Part shown: piece by piece, positions 1 to 7,037 of the stretch
Layout of the letters: the number at the start of each line of letters is the position of its first letter
How positions within the stretch are numbered: the stretch's first letter is position 1
Virus record (IMG/VR): IMGVR_UViG_3300030328_003943
Span: 1 to 34,278 of that record
Direction: 5' to 3' (one strand)
Length of the DNA: 34,278 nucleotides
DNA from: a virus
Made by a program: the position numbers and the translations under genes
Notes under the pieces: generated by a model
The model's database searches: none
Told to the model about the DNA's origin: nothing
Seen by the model: only the letters and a program-made list of their open reading frames with translations

Positions 1-405
1 TTGCATCCAGTTAGGCAAATTTTCATATGCAAGTTGCAATCTGCCAAGTAAATCTCTAGCTGTGGATGCCTTGTTTGCCAGAACAGCAATGTTGACATTA
101 TCATTGAAAACTGCATAGTGTAATAAGTATGATATACAAGTTGTAGATTTACCTGTTTGACGAGGCATCTTACAGATATTAAATCTATTCTCATGGAACC
201 TTCTAATCAATTTCTCTTGGAAATCGTACATATTAAAAGAAACAAGTCCCTCATCAAGAGAGACAATTTTTATATACTTTCTAGTAAAATATATGGGATC
301 ATCCTTACACTTCAAAAACTCAAGAATATTATGTTGAGAAAATTCAATAGCAGTATTTGCTTTTTTTAGATTGGGGTTACCAAGATATACATCATTATTA
401 TTCAT
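1..405 (-). CDS. 17: Terminase large subunit gp17, N-terminal part (runs off window)
   Basis: ATPase motor that packages DNA into the prohead and cuts concatemers at headful. Only the first 135 codons are present: the frame is open from the ATG at 405 to base 1, so the nuclease domain lies outside the window. The visible part has the expected order: a short variable N-terminus, an adenine-binding/Q-type segment (NMYDFQEKLI, residues 59-68), then the Walker A loop PRQTGKST (residues 81-88, bases 142-165), followed by a hydrophobic helix and the strand IAVLANK. The PRQTGKST form resembles the large terminases I remember from T4-like marine phages. It starts 6 bp after the preceding gene and is the last visible cistron of the neck/packaging operon, directly after gp16 and one unknown gene. 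The truncation is due to the window edge, not a mutation. Confidence 0.93.
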   Translation of the reverse strand, partial: MNNNDVYLGNPNLKKANTAIEFSQHNILEFLKCKDDPIYFTRKYIKIVSLDEGLVSFNMYDFQEKLIRRFHENRFNICKMPRQTGKSTTCISYLLHYAVFNDNVNIAVLANKASTARDLLGRLQLAYENLPNWMQ

Positions 406-411
406 AATAAA

Positions 412-1125
412 TTAATTATTCAATATTTTATTAATCCTCATATTTTTATCATCTCTCCAACTATATGATGCAACAATATCTTGTCCACCACCCTGTCTTA
501 CTGCTTGTATTTTTTTAAGTAAAACTTGTTTCTTTATTTGATCTGCTTTCTTCTGTTTTGAATCAATTTGTTTCTTTTGTTGTGCATTATCAGTTTCAAT
601 ATTGTCATCATCTGCCATTTGCTCTTTAACCCCTTTTACATTGTGATGACTTTCACCACACTTGATACAAGGATCTTGTCCACAATCACAATCACAATCA
701 GATTTCTTTTCAGTAATCTGTTCAGTTCCTTTCCATACGCCATTTGATACAAGAGGTTTCATATGAGCAGGACCAATAATATCCATAACTCTAGCAAAAG
801 TGGTACCATTAGAATCATTAATATTTAATGATTCTGTTTGAGGTTGTGGTTTCTTATTAGTACTTTTTGATTTTGATATATTACTAGAAGATTTAGATTT
901 TGCACTTAATTCTGATTTTATTTCTTTCTTTAATTGTTCTCTATCAATACTTGGTTTTGTTTTAGTGGATATTTTTGGTACGAATCTAGATCCTGAAGAT
1001 TTTGATTTACCTTCAGTTTCTTTCTTTTTTTGATAAGCAGCAGTTTCAGCAGCAGAATCTCTAAACTTTTTAACTTTATCAACTTGCTTTTGACGCAACT
1101 GTTGTCTTCTTTGAACTAAATCCAC
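412..1125 (-). CDS. Unknown protein with a Cys cluster, between gp16 and gp17
   Basis: A 237-residue protein I do not recognise by function. The N-terminal half is lysine/serine-rich and low complexity, with helical charged stretches (residues 1-30 and about 60-95). A dense cysteine cluster, CDCDCGQDPCIKCG followed by ESHH (about residues 140-158, bases 650-705), looks like a small metal-binding knuckle. The rest of the C-terminal half is Lys/Gln-rich and probably coiled coil. It starts 4 bp after gp16 ends and stops 6 bp before gp17 starts, so it is co-transcribed with both terminase genes; in T4 gp16 and gp17 are adjacent. A role near packaging or the virion is inferred from position only. 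It could equally be a structural or host-interaction protein. Confidence 0.8.
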   Translation of the reverse strand: MDLVQRRQQLRQKQVDKVKKFRDSAAETAAYQKKKETEGKSKSSGSRFVPKISTKTKPSIDREQLKKEIKSELSAKSKSSSNISKSKSTNKKPQPQTESLNINDSNGTTFARVMDIIGPAHMKPLVSNGVWKGTEQITEKKSDCDCDCGQDPCIKCGESHHNVKGVKEQMADDDNIETDNAQQKKQIDSKQKKADQIKKQVLLKKIQAVRQGGGQDIVASYSWRDDKNMRINKILNN

Positions 1126-1129
1126 TTTA

Positions 1130-1567
1130 TTACTCTTTATTACTATTATTTAGGAATTGTTGTTTAATCATCTTTGATAAGTCACTAGTAGAACCTACAA
1201 ACACTGCATTATTAGTTACATTGTTTGTAGTTTTTACTTTATCTTCATCAACTTCTTTAATCTTTTTTTGTAATTCCATTAACTTATCAGTTGTATCAGC
1301 AACAGACTTAATAATCTGTCCTGCAACTTCATATGCTCTTGGACTTGCACTTTCACCTGCCAATTCCATAATACCATTAAGAGATTCTTGTCCCTTTTCA
1401 ATCAAAGAATATAAGTTAGCACGAGTATATTCGTAATCTTTTTCAACATCATCTGTAACATTCTTTGTACTATCTTTTCTTGTAACACATCCATTTTCTG
1501 GTGTGGTACTCACTTCGATTGCACTAGTGGTATTCAGTGCTTCATCTATAGGATCATAACTAGACAT
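1130..1567 (-). CDS. 16: Terminase small subunit gp16
   Basis: Small terminase, the ring-forming regulator that binds DNA and stimulates the gp17 packaging motor. It has 145 residues (T4 gp16 is 164). The central region (about residues 43-100) matches the T4 pattern: an acidic DDVEKDYEYTRANLY segment, two long helices of the coiled-coil oligomerisation core, the element ESASPRAYEVAGQI (T4 has a NADSPRHMEVFATL-like segment), and then a helix ending KKIKEVDED. The C-terminal part has the N/V-rich NNAVFVGSTSDLSK stretch, like T4 NATVFMGSPTEL. It lies 8 bp after gp15 and 4 bp before the Cys-cluster gene, in the T4-like order 13-14-15-16. The match is from memory but continuous along the protein. 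Confidence 0.88.
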   Translation of the reverse strand: MSSYDPIDEALNTTSAIEVSTTPENGCVTRKDSTKNVTDDVEKDYEYTRANLYSLIEKGQESLNGIMELAGESASPRAYEVAGQIIKSVADTTDKLMELQKKIKEVDEDKVKTTNNVTNNAVFVGSTSDLSKMIKQQFLNNSNKE

Positions 1568-1575
1568 GGCATTAA

Positions 1576-2619
1576 TTATACGTCAGTTTGTTGTGTTGGG
1601 CTATAAGTTTTACCGTCATCAAAATCTGTTAAGAACTCATTAAATCCAAAATCATCACCAGGTAAAATCGAAGCATCATCCGCAGTAGTTAATAAATTAA
1701 CAGTTGCTCCAGATATGTGAGTAGCAGCTATAGAACTATCATAACCTCTGTAAACATTAATTGTGGCAACATCAGGTATCTTAGTAATTTTCATAATTTC
1801 ACTATCAATTACAACTCTATCACCAATACTGAATGCAGTTGCATTATTGACAGAAATTCTACTATCATCAACTGTTAGATTTTCTGTTATAGTAGTTGTA
1901 TTATCTTCATTATAATCTTTAAGTGCTTTAGGAGTAGCAGTGTAACGCATTTGACGTTTTGCATTTCTAGCAGTATCTGCAGCATAATCAACTTGAACTT
2001 TCTTAATAAGTCCATCGGTAGTAGGTGAAACAGGACCAAATAGATAAGTTTTAGCAGTAAAATTCAAAGTATATATTAATGCTGTTCTAGTACTAAAATC
2101 TCCTTCATATTCATCCCTAAAATTTATATTATCCAATACAATAGGAACATCTCTTTTTTCACCGATTGATTTAACCAAATCAATTGTTATATTAAATGAT
2201 GGTTGAAAATATGGTAATATCTGTTCAATAATTTGAAGTGCATCATCATTTAATTTTGAAAATATACTTAACTCAAATCCAATATTATATGGAACAGGCA
2301 TAAAAACTTTTTTTAATTTATTACCATCTTGTGCTTTAAATGTCTGTGTTATTCCAGATTTTCTAGTTGGATCATATTGAACTGATACCATTTCAAATGA
2401 CATTCTTGGTAAAGTTATTGCAATAGATTTTGTTAGCATCTCTTGCTCACGTATTTTAGCAAAGAATTTTTGTTGTGGACCATAAGCAAGACCTACTTTT
2501 GTTTGATCAAGAGTAGTATCATCTATTTTTTCATGCCTGATACTTATATTATTGAATAAAGTACCAAACCCAATAATAGTTTTTCTAACAATTTCGTGAT
2601 AATAATATGTACCTAACAT
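1576..2619 (-). CDS. 15: Tail sheath stabiliser and completion protein gp15
   Basis: Caps the tail tube and sheath at the head-proximal end and docks the tail to the neck. The N-terminus (MLGTYYYHEIVRK, then GTLFNNISIRH) and the segments FMPVPYNIGFELSIF and IIEQILPYFQPSFN follow T4 gp15 closely. The protein is 347 residues against 272 in T4. The excess lies in the C-terminal part, where residues about 250-313 form a separate beta module (VIDSEIMKI ... YRGYDSSIAATHISGA) of a kind also found in gp7 and in the 2401-aa protein. The ATG overlaps the gp14 stop by one base (TAATG), with GGAG seven bases upstream, so translational coupling with gp14 is likely. Confidence 0.92.
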   Translation of the reverse strand: MLGTYYYHEIVRKTIIGFGTLFNNISIRHEKIDDTTLDQTKVGLAYGPQQKFFAKIREQEMLTKSIAITLPRMSFEMVSVQYDPTRKSGITQTFKAQDGNKLKKVFMPVPYNIGFELSIFSKLNDDALQIIEQILPYFQPSFNITIDLVKSIGEKRDVPIVLDNINFRDEYEGDFSTRTALIYTLNFTAKTYLFGPVSPTTDGLIKKVQVDYAADTARNAKRQMRYTATPKALKDYNEDNTTTITENLTVDDSRISVNNATAFSIGDRVVIDSEIMKITKIPDVATINVYRGYDSSIAATHISGATVNLLTTADDASILPGDDFGFNEFLTDFDDGKTYSPTQQTDV

Positions 2620-4046
2620 TAATATTCTCCAAATGGGTTTTTCTCACTAAAATCTAATATTGATTCAGCAGCCTTTTGAATCTCTTCATTAGAATCAAAT
2701 GGCTCATCAAAACTATCAGTACTATATGATTGTACTATATATCTAGCATTAGATATAGATCCAACAAGAACATCACCAGGAGAAAAGACTCCACTATTTA
2801 AAGAAACCTTAAGTTCAACGGGTGGAAAAACTGCCGATAAATCAGTACGTTTTCTAAAATCTCTAACTCTAGCAGTAGTTCCTGATAAGGAACCTGTAAC
2901 TTCTTCATTATAAAGATAAGTACCAATACCAGTAGTACTTATACCACTAAATGTAACTGTTGGTGTTACTGTATAACCAACTCCAGTATTAGTAAATTGT
3001 ACCTGTTTTACAAATCCTTGTTCAATAATTACTTTACCAGTAGCAGTTGTTCCAATTCCAGGACCACTAAATGTAACCGTCGGATCAGAAGGGTAACCTC
3101 TTCCAGTCTCAATCATATTAATACCACTTATTCCAGCATCAACAATAGTAAAATCAACAGCAGCACCATTTCCATTACCTCCAGTTATAGTTATTAATGG
3201 AGGATCATTAAGCAAGTATCCACTACCTGGATTAATAATTCTTACTTCTTTTACCGATTGTAAACCACCAATTGAAGTTGTTATTGCAACAGCAGTAGCT
3301 TGAACTCCACCAGCTGGTGGTTGAGATATATTTACCGTTGGTGTTGATAGATAACCAGCCCCATCATTAGTCATAACTATATTGCCTATCATTCCTGTTC
3401 CACCAACTAATGCAGTACCAGTAGCAGTAACACCCAATCCAACTAACATTAACTTAGTAATATATCCTTCATCTTCCACAGTATTATCAACTTCCTCAAT
3501 AGTAGTATCAACAAGTTCATTCTCATATTCATAAAGTTCACAACTTAGCTCATAAACATAGTTCTTACCTAATTGATAAAATGGTTTTTCAGACTCAACT
3601 CTTTTAATTTCAAATAATCTTTCTCCGAGAGGGAAGTATACCAAATCTCCTTCTTTTGGTCTAGTTATTAAATCTTCAAATGTATATTCTGTAATAGAAC
3701 CTTCTTTAATACCAGAAGTCATACCTTCTAGGAAAGGAGCAATAAATTCTTCATATCTTTCACGAGAAATTGTAATACTAATCTCATTTTTTAACCTCAA
3801 TCCAAACTTAGTCATTAAATCACTACCAGGAGCATATCCATCCTCATTATTTAAATATGCTTCAATTAAAAAAGAATCATCAAATTTAGATGATTGAACT
3901 TCTCTTATTATATCATCAGATTTAAATATTTTTCTAGGTAAATAATATACTTCTATACCAAAAATTTTTAATTGTTCATTAACTAAATCTTGAACTAAAA
4001 ATTGCTCATTTCTAGATCCTTGTAAAAAATAGGAATTTAATGTCAT
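2619..4046 (-). CDS. 14: Neck protein gp14 with inserted GxGY repeats
   Basis: Head-completion/neck protein that, with gp13, forms the connector surface joining head and tail. Residues 1-190 track T4 gp14: GIEVYYLPRKIF, EAYLNNEDGY, the hallmark PKEGDLVYFPLGERLFEI, then FYQLGKN. The C-terminus (EPFDSNEE ... EKNPFGEY) also fits the gp14 tail. Between them (about residues 200-380) sits an insert of four degenerate GxGY repeats (GAGYLSTPTVNIS, GSGYLLNDPPLITI, GRGYPSDPTVTFS, GVGYTVTPTVTFS), followed by a short beta module. This explains 475 residues against 256 in T4. It starts 4 bp after gp13 and overlaps gp15 by one base. The ends are conserved and the frame is intact, so the insert is probably a functional surface-exposed domain rather than damage. 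Confidence 0.92.
   Translation of the reverse strand: MTLNSYFLQGSRNEQFLVQDLVNEQLKIFGIEVYYLPRKIFKSDDIIREVQSSKFDDSFLIEAYLNNEDGYAPGSDLMTKFGLRLKNEISITISRERYEEFIAPFLEGMTSGIKEGSITEYTFEDLITRPKEGDLVYFPLGERLFEIKRVESEKPFYQLGKNYVYELSCELYEYENELVDTTIEEVDNTVEDEGYITKLMLVGLGVTATGTALVGGTGMIGNIVMTNDGAGYLSTPTVNISQPPAGGVQATAVAITTSIGGLQSVKEVRIINPGSGYLLNDPPLITITGGNGNGAAVDFTIVDAGISGINMIETGRGYPSDPTVTFSGPGIGTTATGKVIIEQGFVKQVQFTNTGVGYTVTPTVTFSGISTTGIGTYLYNEEVTGSLSGTTARVRDFRKRTDLSAVFPPVELKVSLNSGVFSPGDVLVGSISNARYIVQSYSTDSFDEPFDSNEEIQKAAESILDFSEKNPFGEY
2905..3440 (-). repeat. Four degenerate GxGY repeats inside gp14
   Basis: Four protein-level repeats of about 35-45 residues with the pattern (N/E)xGxGYxxxPTVxIx, separated by Ala/Gly/Thr-rich linkers. 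The nucleotide sequence has diverged, so this is an old repeat rather than a recent tandem duplication. Similar units occur in gp8, gp7 and the 2401-aa protein. Confidence 0.75.
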
Positions 4047-4050
4047 ATTA

Positions 4051-4908
4051 TTAACCTATAAGATCAAGAGGTGGTAACTCATATTCAAGAGCCATTTTTG
4101 ATTCAATTGCTTCAAGATCTTTTTCTGCATCATCAAATAATTGTCTACCATTTAATTCAATTCCACCAGGAAGTTTAACTCCTTGAAACTTGATTAGATT
4201 TTGTCCCCATTGTCTTTTAATTAAAGCAGTTAAATATTTTTTAACAAAGAAATCATTATAAACACCTGCAAAATTAGTAGGATCTAAAGCTCTATAACAA
4301 TCAAGAACAATAAAAGTATCTACTGTTTCTGAACCCCAATCAATATCCAAATATAATCTATCTTGTCTCTTATTAAATCTTATTTGTTTATCTGTTGTTA
4401 GTAAAAAATCAATATCTTCAAGATATGTTTTAGTCATTGAATATTGAAGTAATGCAACAGAATTAAAATTATATAAATCATTCAAAAATAGTTGATACTT
4501 AACACTGAACATACCAGATGATATAGTACTACTATCAAATTTAAATATCTTTTCTACACCAATTACAGAATCTGGAACCTGTAAAAAATTAGAAGTTTCA
4601 TACCAATTAGAAGTAATAGTTCCTAATCCACTTACATTAGTAGAAGTTGCAGTAGTAGTTACAATACCAGCAGTGTTTGTACTATCTGTTTTATTATGTG
4701 CCTGTCCTCTATCAATATCATCCTGAGTAAATTTATATTTAAGATACATTCTCTCAACACCATCAAAATGTCGTTCATTAAATAATTGAATAGTATCATC
4801 AACTAAATCATCAATTTGATCATCATCAACATTAATTTCTAATACTGGTGCACCTAATTTTCTTAAACAATAATCTACTAATTCTTGTCTAGTGGTTGGT
4901 TTTGCCAT
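4051..4908 (-). CDS. 13: Neck protein gp13
   Basis: Head-completion protein of the neck, partner of gp14. The N-terminal signature LVDYCLRKLGAPVLEINVDDDQIDD, split here as LVDYCLRKLGAP and VDDDQIDDLVDDTI, followed by LFNERHFDG, matches T4 gp13 (a LRRLGAPII ... DQIYD ... YHFDG pattern). Length is 285 residues (T4 309). Start choice: an upstream in-frame TTG at 4911 exists, but ATG at 4908 gives MAKPTTRQEL, forms a TGATG overlap with the stop of the fibre-like gene, and has GGAGGA eight bases upstream, so 4908 is preferred. The rest is mixed helix and beta with the gp13-like segment KKYLTALIKRQWGQNL near the C-terminus. It is coupled to gp14, which follows 4 bp later. Confidence 0.92.
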   Translation of the reverse strand: MAKPTTRQELVDYCLRKLGAPVLEINVDDDQIDDLVDDTIQLFNERHFDGVERMYLKYKFTQDDIDRGQAHNKTDSTNTAGIVTTTATSTNVSGLGTITSNWYETSNFLQVPDSVIGVEKIFKFDSSTISSGMFSVKYQLFLNDLYNFNSVALLQYSMTKTYLEDIDFLLTTDKQIRFNKRQDRLYLDIDWGSETVDTFIVLDCYRALDPTNFAGVYNDFFVKKYLTALIKRQWGQNLIKFQGVKLPGGIELNGRQLFDDAEKDLEAIESKMALEYELPPLDLIG

Positions 4909-6461
4909 CAATAAGTTCCTCCATCGATCAATCCTGTTACTTGAGTAGCTGTAATAGTACCTCCGACAAACACATTACCTGTTGTTGTCACTATTCCTAC
5001 AAAAGTAGAAAGACCAGATACGCTTAAAGAATTATCAACAGTCATACTACCTGCCACACCAACACCTTTTTGTGTGGTTTCTAGTTTTTTGACAGCATCA
5101 TAGTATAAATCAACTCCTTGATGTGGAGTAAATACTGCAGAATCCTCTCCAAGTTGTGCCTGAACTCTAATTGCATATCCTAAGTCATCAGATATGTTAT
5201 TTCTAAGATATAATATTGAAGCATTATTATCAATATATGATGCTGTTGCAGCACTATGATAAACTTTAAGTTCATCATTGTCACCGAGTTTTATTACACT
5301 ACCATCAGGATAATCAATATTACCTTGACCAAGTATATCACCTATAAATGTGGAAACACCCACTACATTTAATTGTTGTGTAGTAGTAAGTCCAGCAACT
5401 TGCAAATCATTATTAATATCAACTATTCCTTCAAACGTAGAAATACCAGAAGTAACTTTAATACCACTAGCAAAAGTTGATAATCCAACAAAAGTTGATA
5501 AACCAGTTACTTGAAGACCACTAAATGTATTTGGACCATCTACAATAGCAGCTTCAATTGTTGCTGTTGTCGTAGCATCAAGAGATGCAATATTCTTTAA
5601 CTGTTTAGCAGAACTAACAATTTCATCAGTACCAACATAAAGAGATCCAACTGTAGCAATACCAGTTGCTTTAATTGTGTTATTGTCAAGGTGACCAGCA
5701 AAAGTTGATATTCCACTTGCATATAAATGCTCAACATCTATTCTACCACTAACATCAAGAGATGGTGTAGTAATTCCTTCTGCACTACCAATTGTTACTC
5801 CACCTCCAACATTAATTACATCAGCATCACTATTAAGTACAATACTTGATGTACCAACAGTTAAAATACCAACTATATGAGCATTAGTGGCATTAAGAGT
5901 AGCAACTGTACCAATACCTGTTATATTCCAATTTCTACCTGTAACTTCATCATATACTAAATCATCTTTTACAAATAAATCACCACCAATATACATGTCA
6001 CCACCAGTAGTAGTAATACCACCACTACTAGAGAGAGTTGTTACTCCTACACTTTTAAAATTTTGATTGACAACTAAACTCTTTAAAACATCAACTGCAC
6101 CATCAATATTTAAATCATTCTGGAATGTTGATAGTCCAGTAACATTTAAATTGCCAGCAATATTAACATCTTTCGCTACACCAAGACCACCACTAAGTAC
6201 TAAACCACCAGTTGTTGCAGAATGAGATTGTCTAGTATTTGTAAAAGTAACAAGTCCTGTCATGACTGATATCGATGAATCGATAATATCCGTCATTATA
6301 AAACTTTCAGCATCTAAATCCCACACAAGGATCATTCCATCCTTAGTTTTATTAGTGGATTGTACGTCTAATAGATTAACTAATCTAGTCGGAGGTGCCG
6401 ACGCATTAGATAATACCCTAATTACATTTTGTGAACCGATTCTATCGTTAATATTTGGCAT
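4908..6461 (-). CDS. Fibre-like virion protein with GISTF repeats
   Basis: A 517-residue probable fibre or whisker-type structural protein. After a distinct N-terminal head (MPNINDRIGSQNVIRV ... LVNLLDVQ, residues 1-60), which probably anchors it to the particle, residues about 60-380 are a run of short beta repeats marked by GLSTF, GISTF, GVTTL and GIGTV, alternating with D/N-rich strands, as in trimeric beta-helix fibres. Then comes a segment common in marine phage fibres (GDNDELKVYHSA, YIDNNASILYLRN) and a final GLSTFVG unit. It occupies the position of wac (fibritin) in T4, just upstream of gp13, but I see no sequence similarity to fibritin. Its ATG overlaps the preceding stop by one base (TAATG). 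A functional analogue of fibritin is inference from position; another tail or neck fibre is possible. Confidence 0.75.
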   Translation of the reverse strand: MPNINDRIGSQNVIRVLSNASAPPTRLVNLLDVQSTNKTKDGMILVWDLDAESFIMTDIIDSSISVMTGLVTFTNTRQSHSATTGGLVLSGGLGVAKDVNIAGNLNVTGLSTFQNDLNIDGAVDVLKSLVVNQNFKSVGVTTLSSSGGITTTGGDMYIGGDLFVKDDLVYDEVTGRNWNITGIGTVATLNATNAHIVGILTVGTSSIVLNSDADVINVGGGVTIGSAEGITTPSLDVSGRIDVEHLYASGISTFAGHLDNNTIKATGIATVGSLYVGTDEIVSSAKQLKNIASLDATTTATIEAAIVDGPNTFSGLQVTGLSTFVGLSTFASGIKVTSGISTFEGIVDINNDLQVAGLTTTQQLNVVGVSTFIGDILGQGNIDYPDGSVIKLGDNDELKVYHSAATASYIDNNASILYLRNNISDDLGYAIRVQAQLGEDSAVFTPHQGVDLYYDAVKKLETTQKGVGVAGSMTVDNSLSVSGLSTFVGIVTTTGNVFVGGTITATQVTGLIDGGTY

Positions 6462-6799
6462 TACCTAGTTACTCCTGCTCTTACTAATGCTGCTCCTTCA
6501 ACAGCTTTATATTCACTTCCATCTAAAGTGGTCAACTTTACATCATAAACATATCTTCCAGCTTTTAATGTTGATGTTTTAGCTGCTGTCATTGTAATAC
6601 TAATAATACCTTGTTCAGGCGAACTAACTGAAGTCGCAAAAGAGACTGATGTTGAAGCTGTTGGATGCTTTCTTATTTGTGCAGTTGTAGCTGCTCCAGT
6701 TAAATTTAAAAATGCATTAGAACGAGTATCCTCTAATTGAAAGGATGTATCAAAATCAAATCCCTGCTCAATCACAATGTTGGATACATATACTGCCAT
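6461..6799 (-). CDS. Small beta-sandwich tail/fibre-associated protein
   Basis: A 112-residue protein with the pattern of a small phage beta-sandwich domain that in other phages is found at the N-terminus of receptor-binding or upper-baseplate proteins (BppU-like): an opening strand with an aromatic/acidic turn (VIEQGFDFDTSFQL), then LNLTGAATTAQIRK, the segment GIISITMTAAKTSTLKAGRYVYDVKL, described here by its core AGRYVYDVKL, and a terminal VRAGVTR. No signal peptide or membrane segment. It is the first cistron after a TATAAATA late box 23-30 bp upstream and is coupled to the fibre-like gene by a TAATG overlap, which suggests the two products form one structure. The domain assignment is a pattern match from memory. 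Confidence 0.75.
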   Translation of the reverse strand: MAVYVSNIVIEQGFDFDTSFQLEDTRSNAFLNLTGAATTAQIRKHPTASTSVSFATSVSSPEQGIISITMTAAKTSTLKAGRYVYDVKLTTLDGSEYKAVEGAALVRAGVTR

Positions 6800-6821
6800 T
6801 ATTAATCAATATACTTTTAGA

Positions 6822-6829
6822 TATTTATA
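6822..6829 (-). promoter_or_regulatory. T4-type late promoter box upstream of the neck/packaging operon
   Basis: Exact TATAAATA on the minus strand, the T4 late consensus recognised by the gp55-type sigma factor with the sliding clamp. It sits in the 44-bp gap between the 63-aa gene and the 112-aa gene and would start transcription about 15-20 bp before the ATG at 6799. It is one of three such boxes, each in one of the few real gaps of the window. Confidence 0.75.
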
Positions 6830-6843
6830 TACATACCAATTCA

Positions 6844-7035
6844 TCAATTTTTATTTACCAATTGTTGTAGTAAAAATTTAATTTCATCAATATCAGAACG
6901 CATTCTTTTGAGTTCATCCTCTTCAGATTTCTTCTTTTCTCTCATTCTAATATACTGTGAGTATCCTTGTGTGTCATGATTTATTATCGCACCTGATTTA
7001 TCCCTATACAGATGCTTATGTCCATCAACTCTCAT
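6844..7035 (-). CDS. Small coiled-coil protein of unknown function
   Basis: A 63-residue protein. The N-terminal half (VDGHKHLYRDKSGAIINHD) is polar with several His residues. The C-terminal half from about residue 30 is strongly charged with heptad spacing (MREKKKSEEDELKRM ... IDEIKFLLQQLVNK) and predicts a coiled coil. It follows the 2401-aa gene after only 2 bp and is the last gene before the next late promoter. Small proteins of this kind occur at this place in T4-like marine phages as I recall, but no function is known to me. A chaperone or trimerisation helper for the preceding giant protein is only a positional guess. Confidence 0.75.
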   Translation of the reverse strand: MRVDGHKHLYRDKSGAIINHDTQGYSQYIRMREKKKSEEDELKRMRSDIDEIKFLLQQLVNKN

Positions 7036-7037
7036 AA

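Noticed and set aside
425-470. Late-promoter-like GATAAAAATA upstream of gp17
   Set aside because: It deviates from TATAAATA, lies inside the preceding coding region and is expected by chance in such AT-rich sequence.
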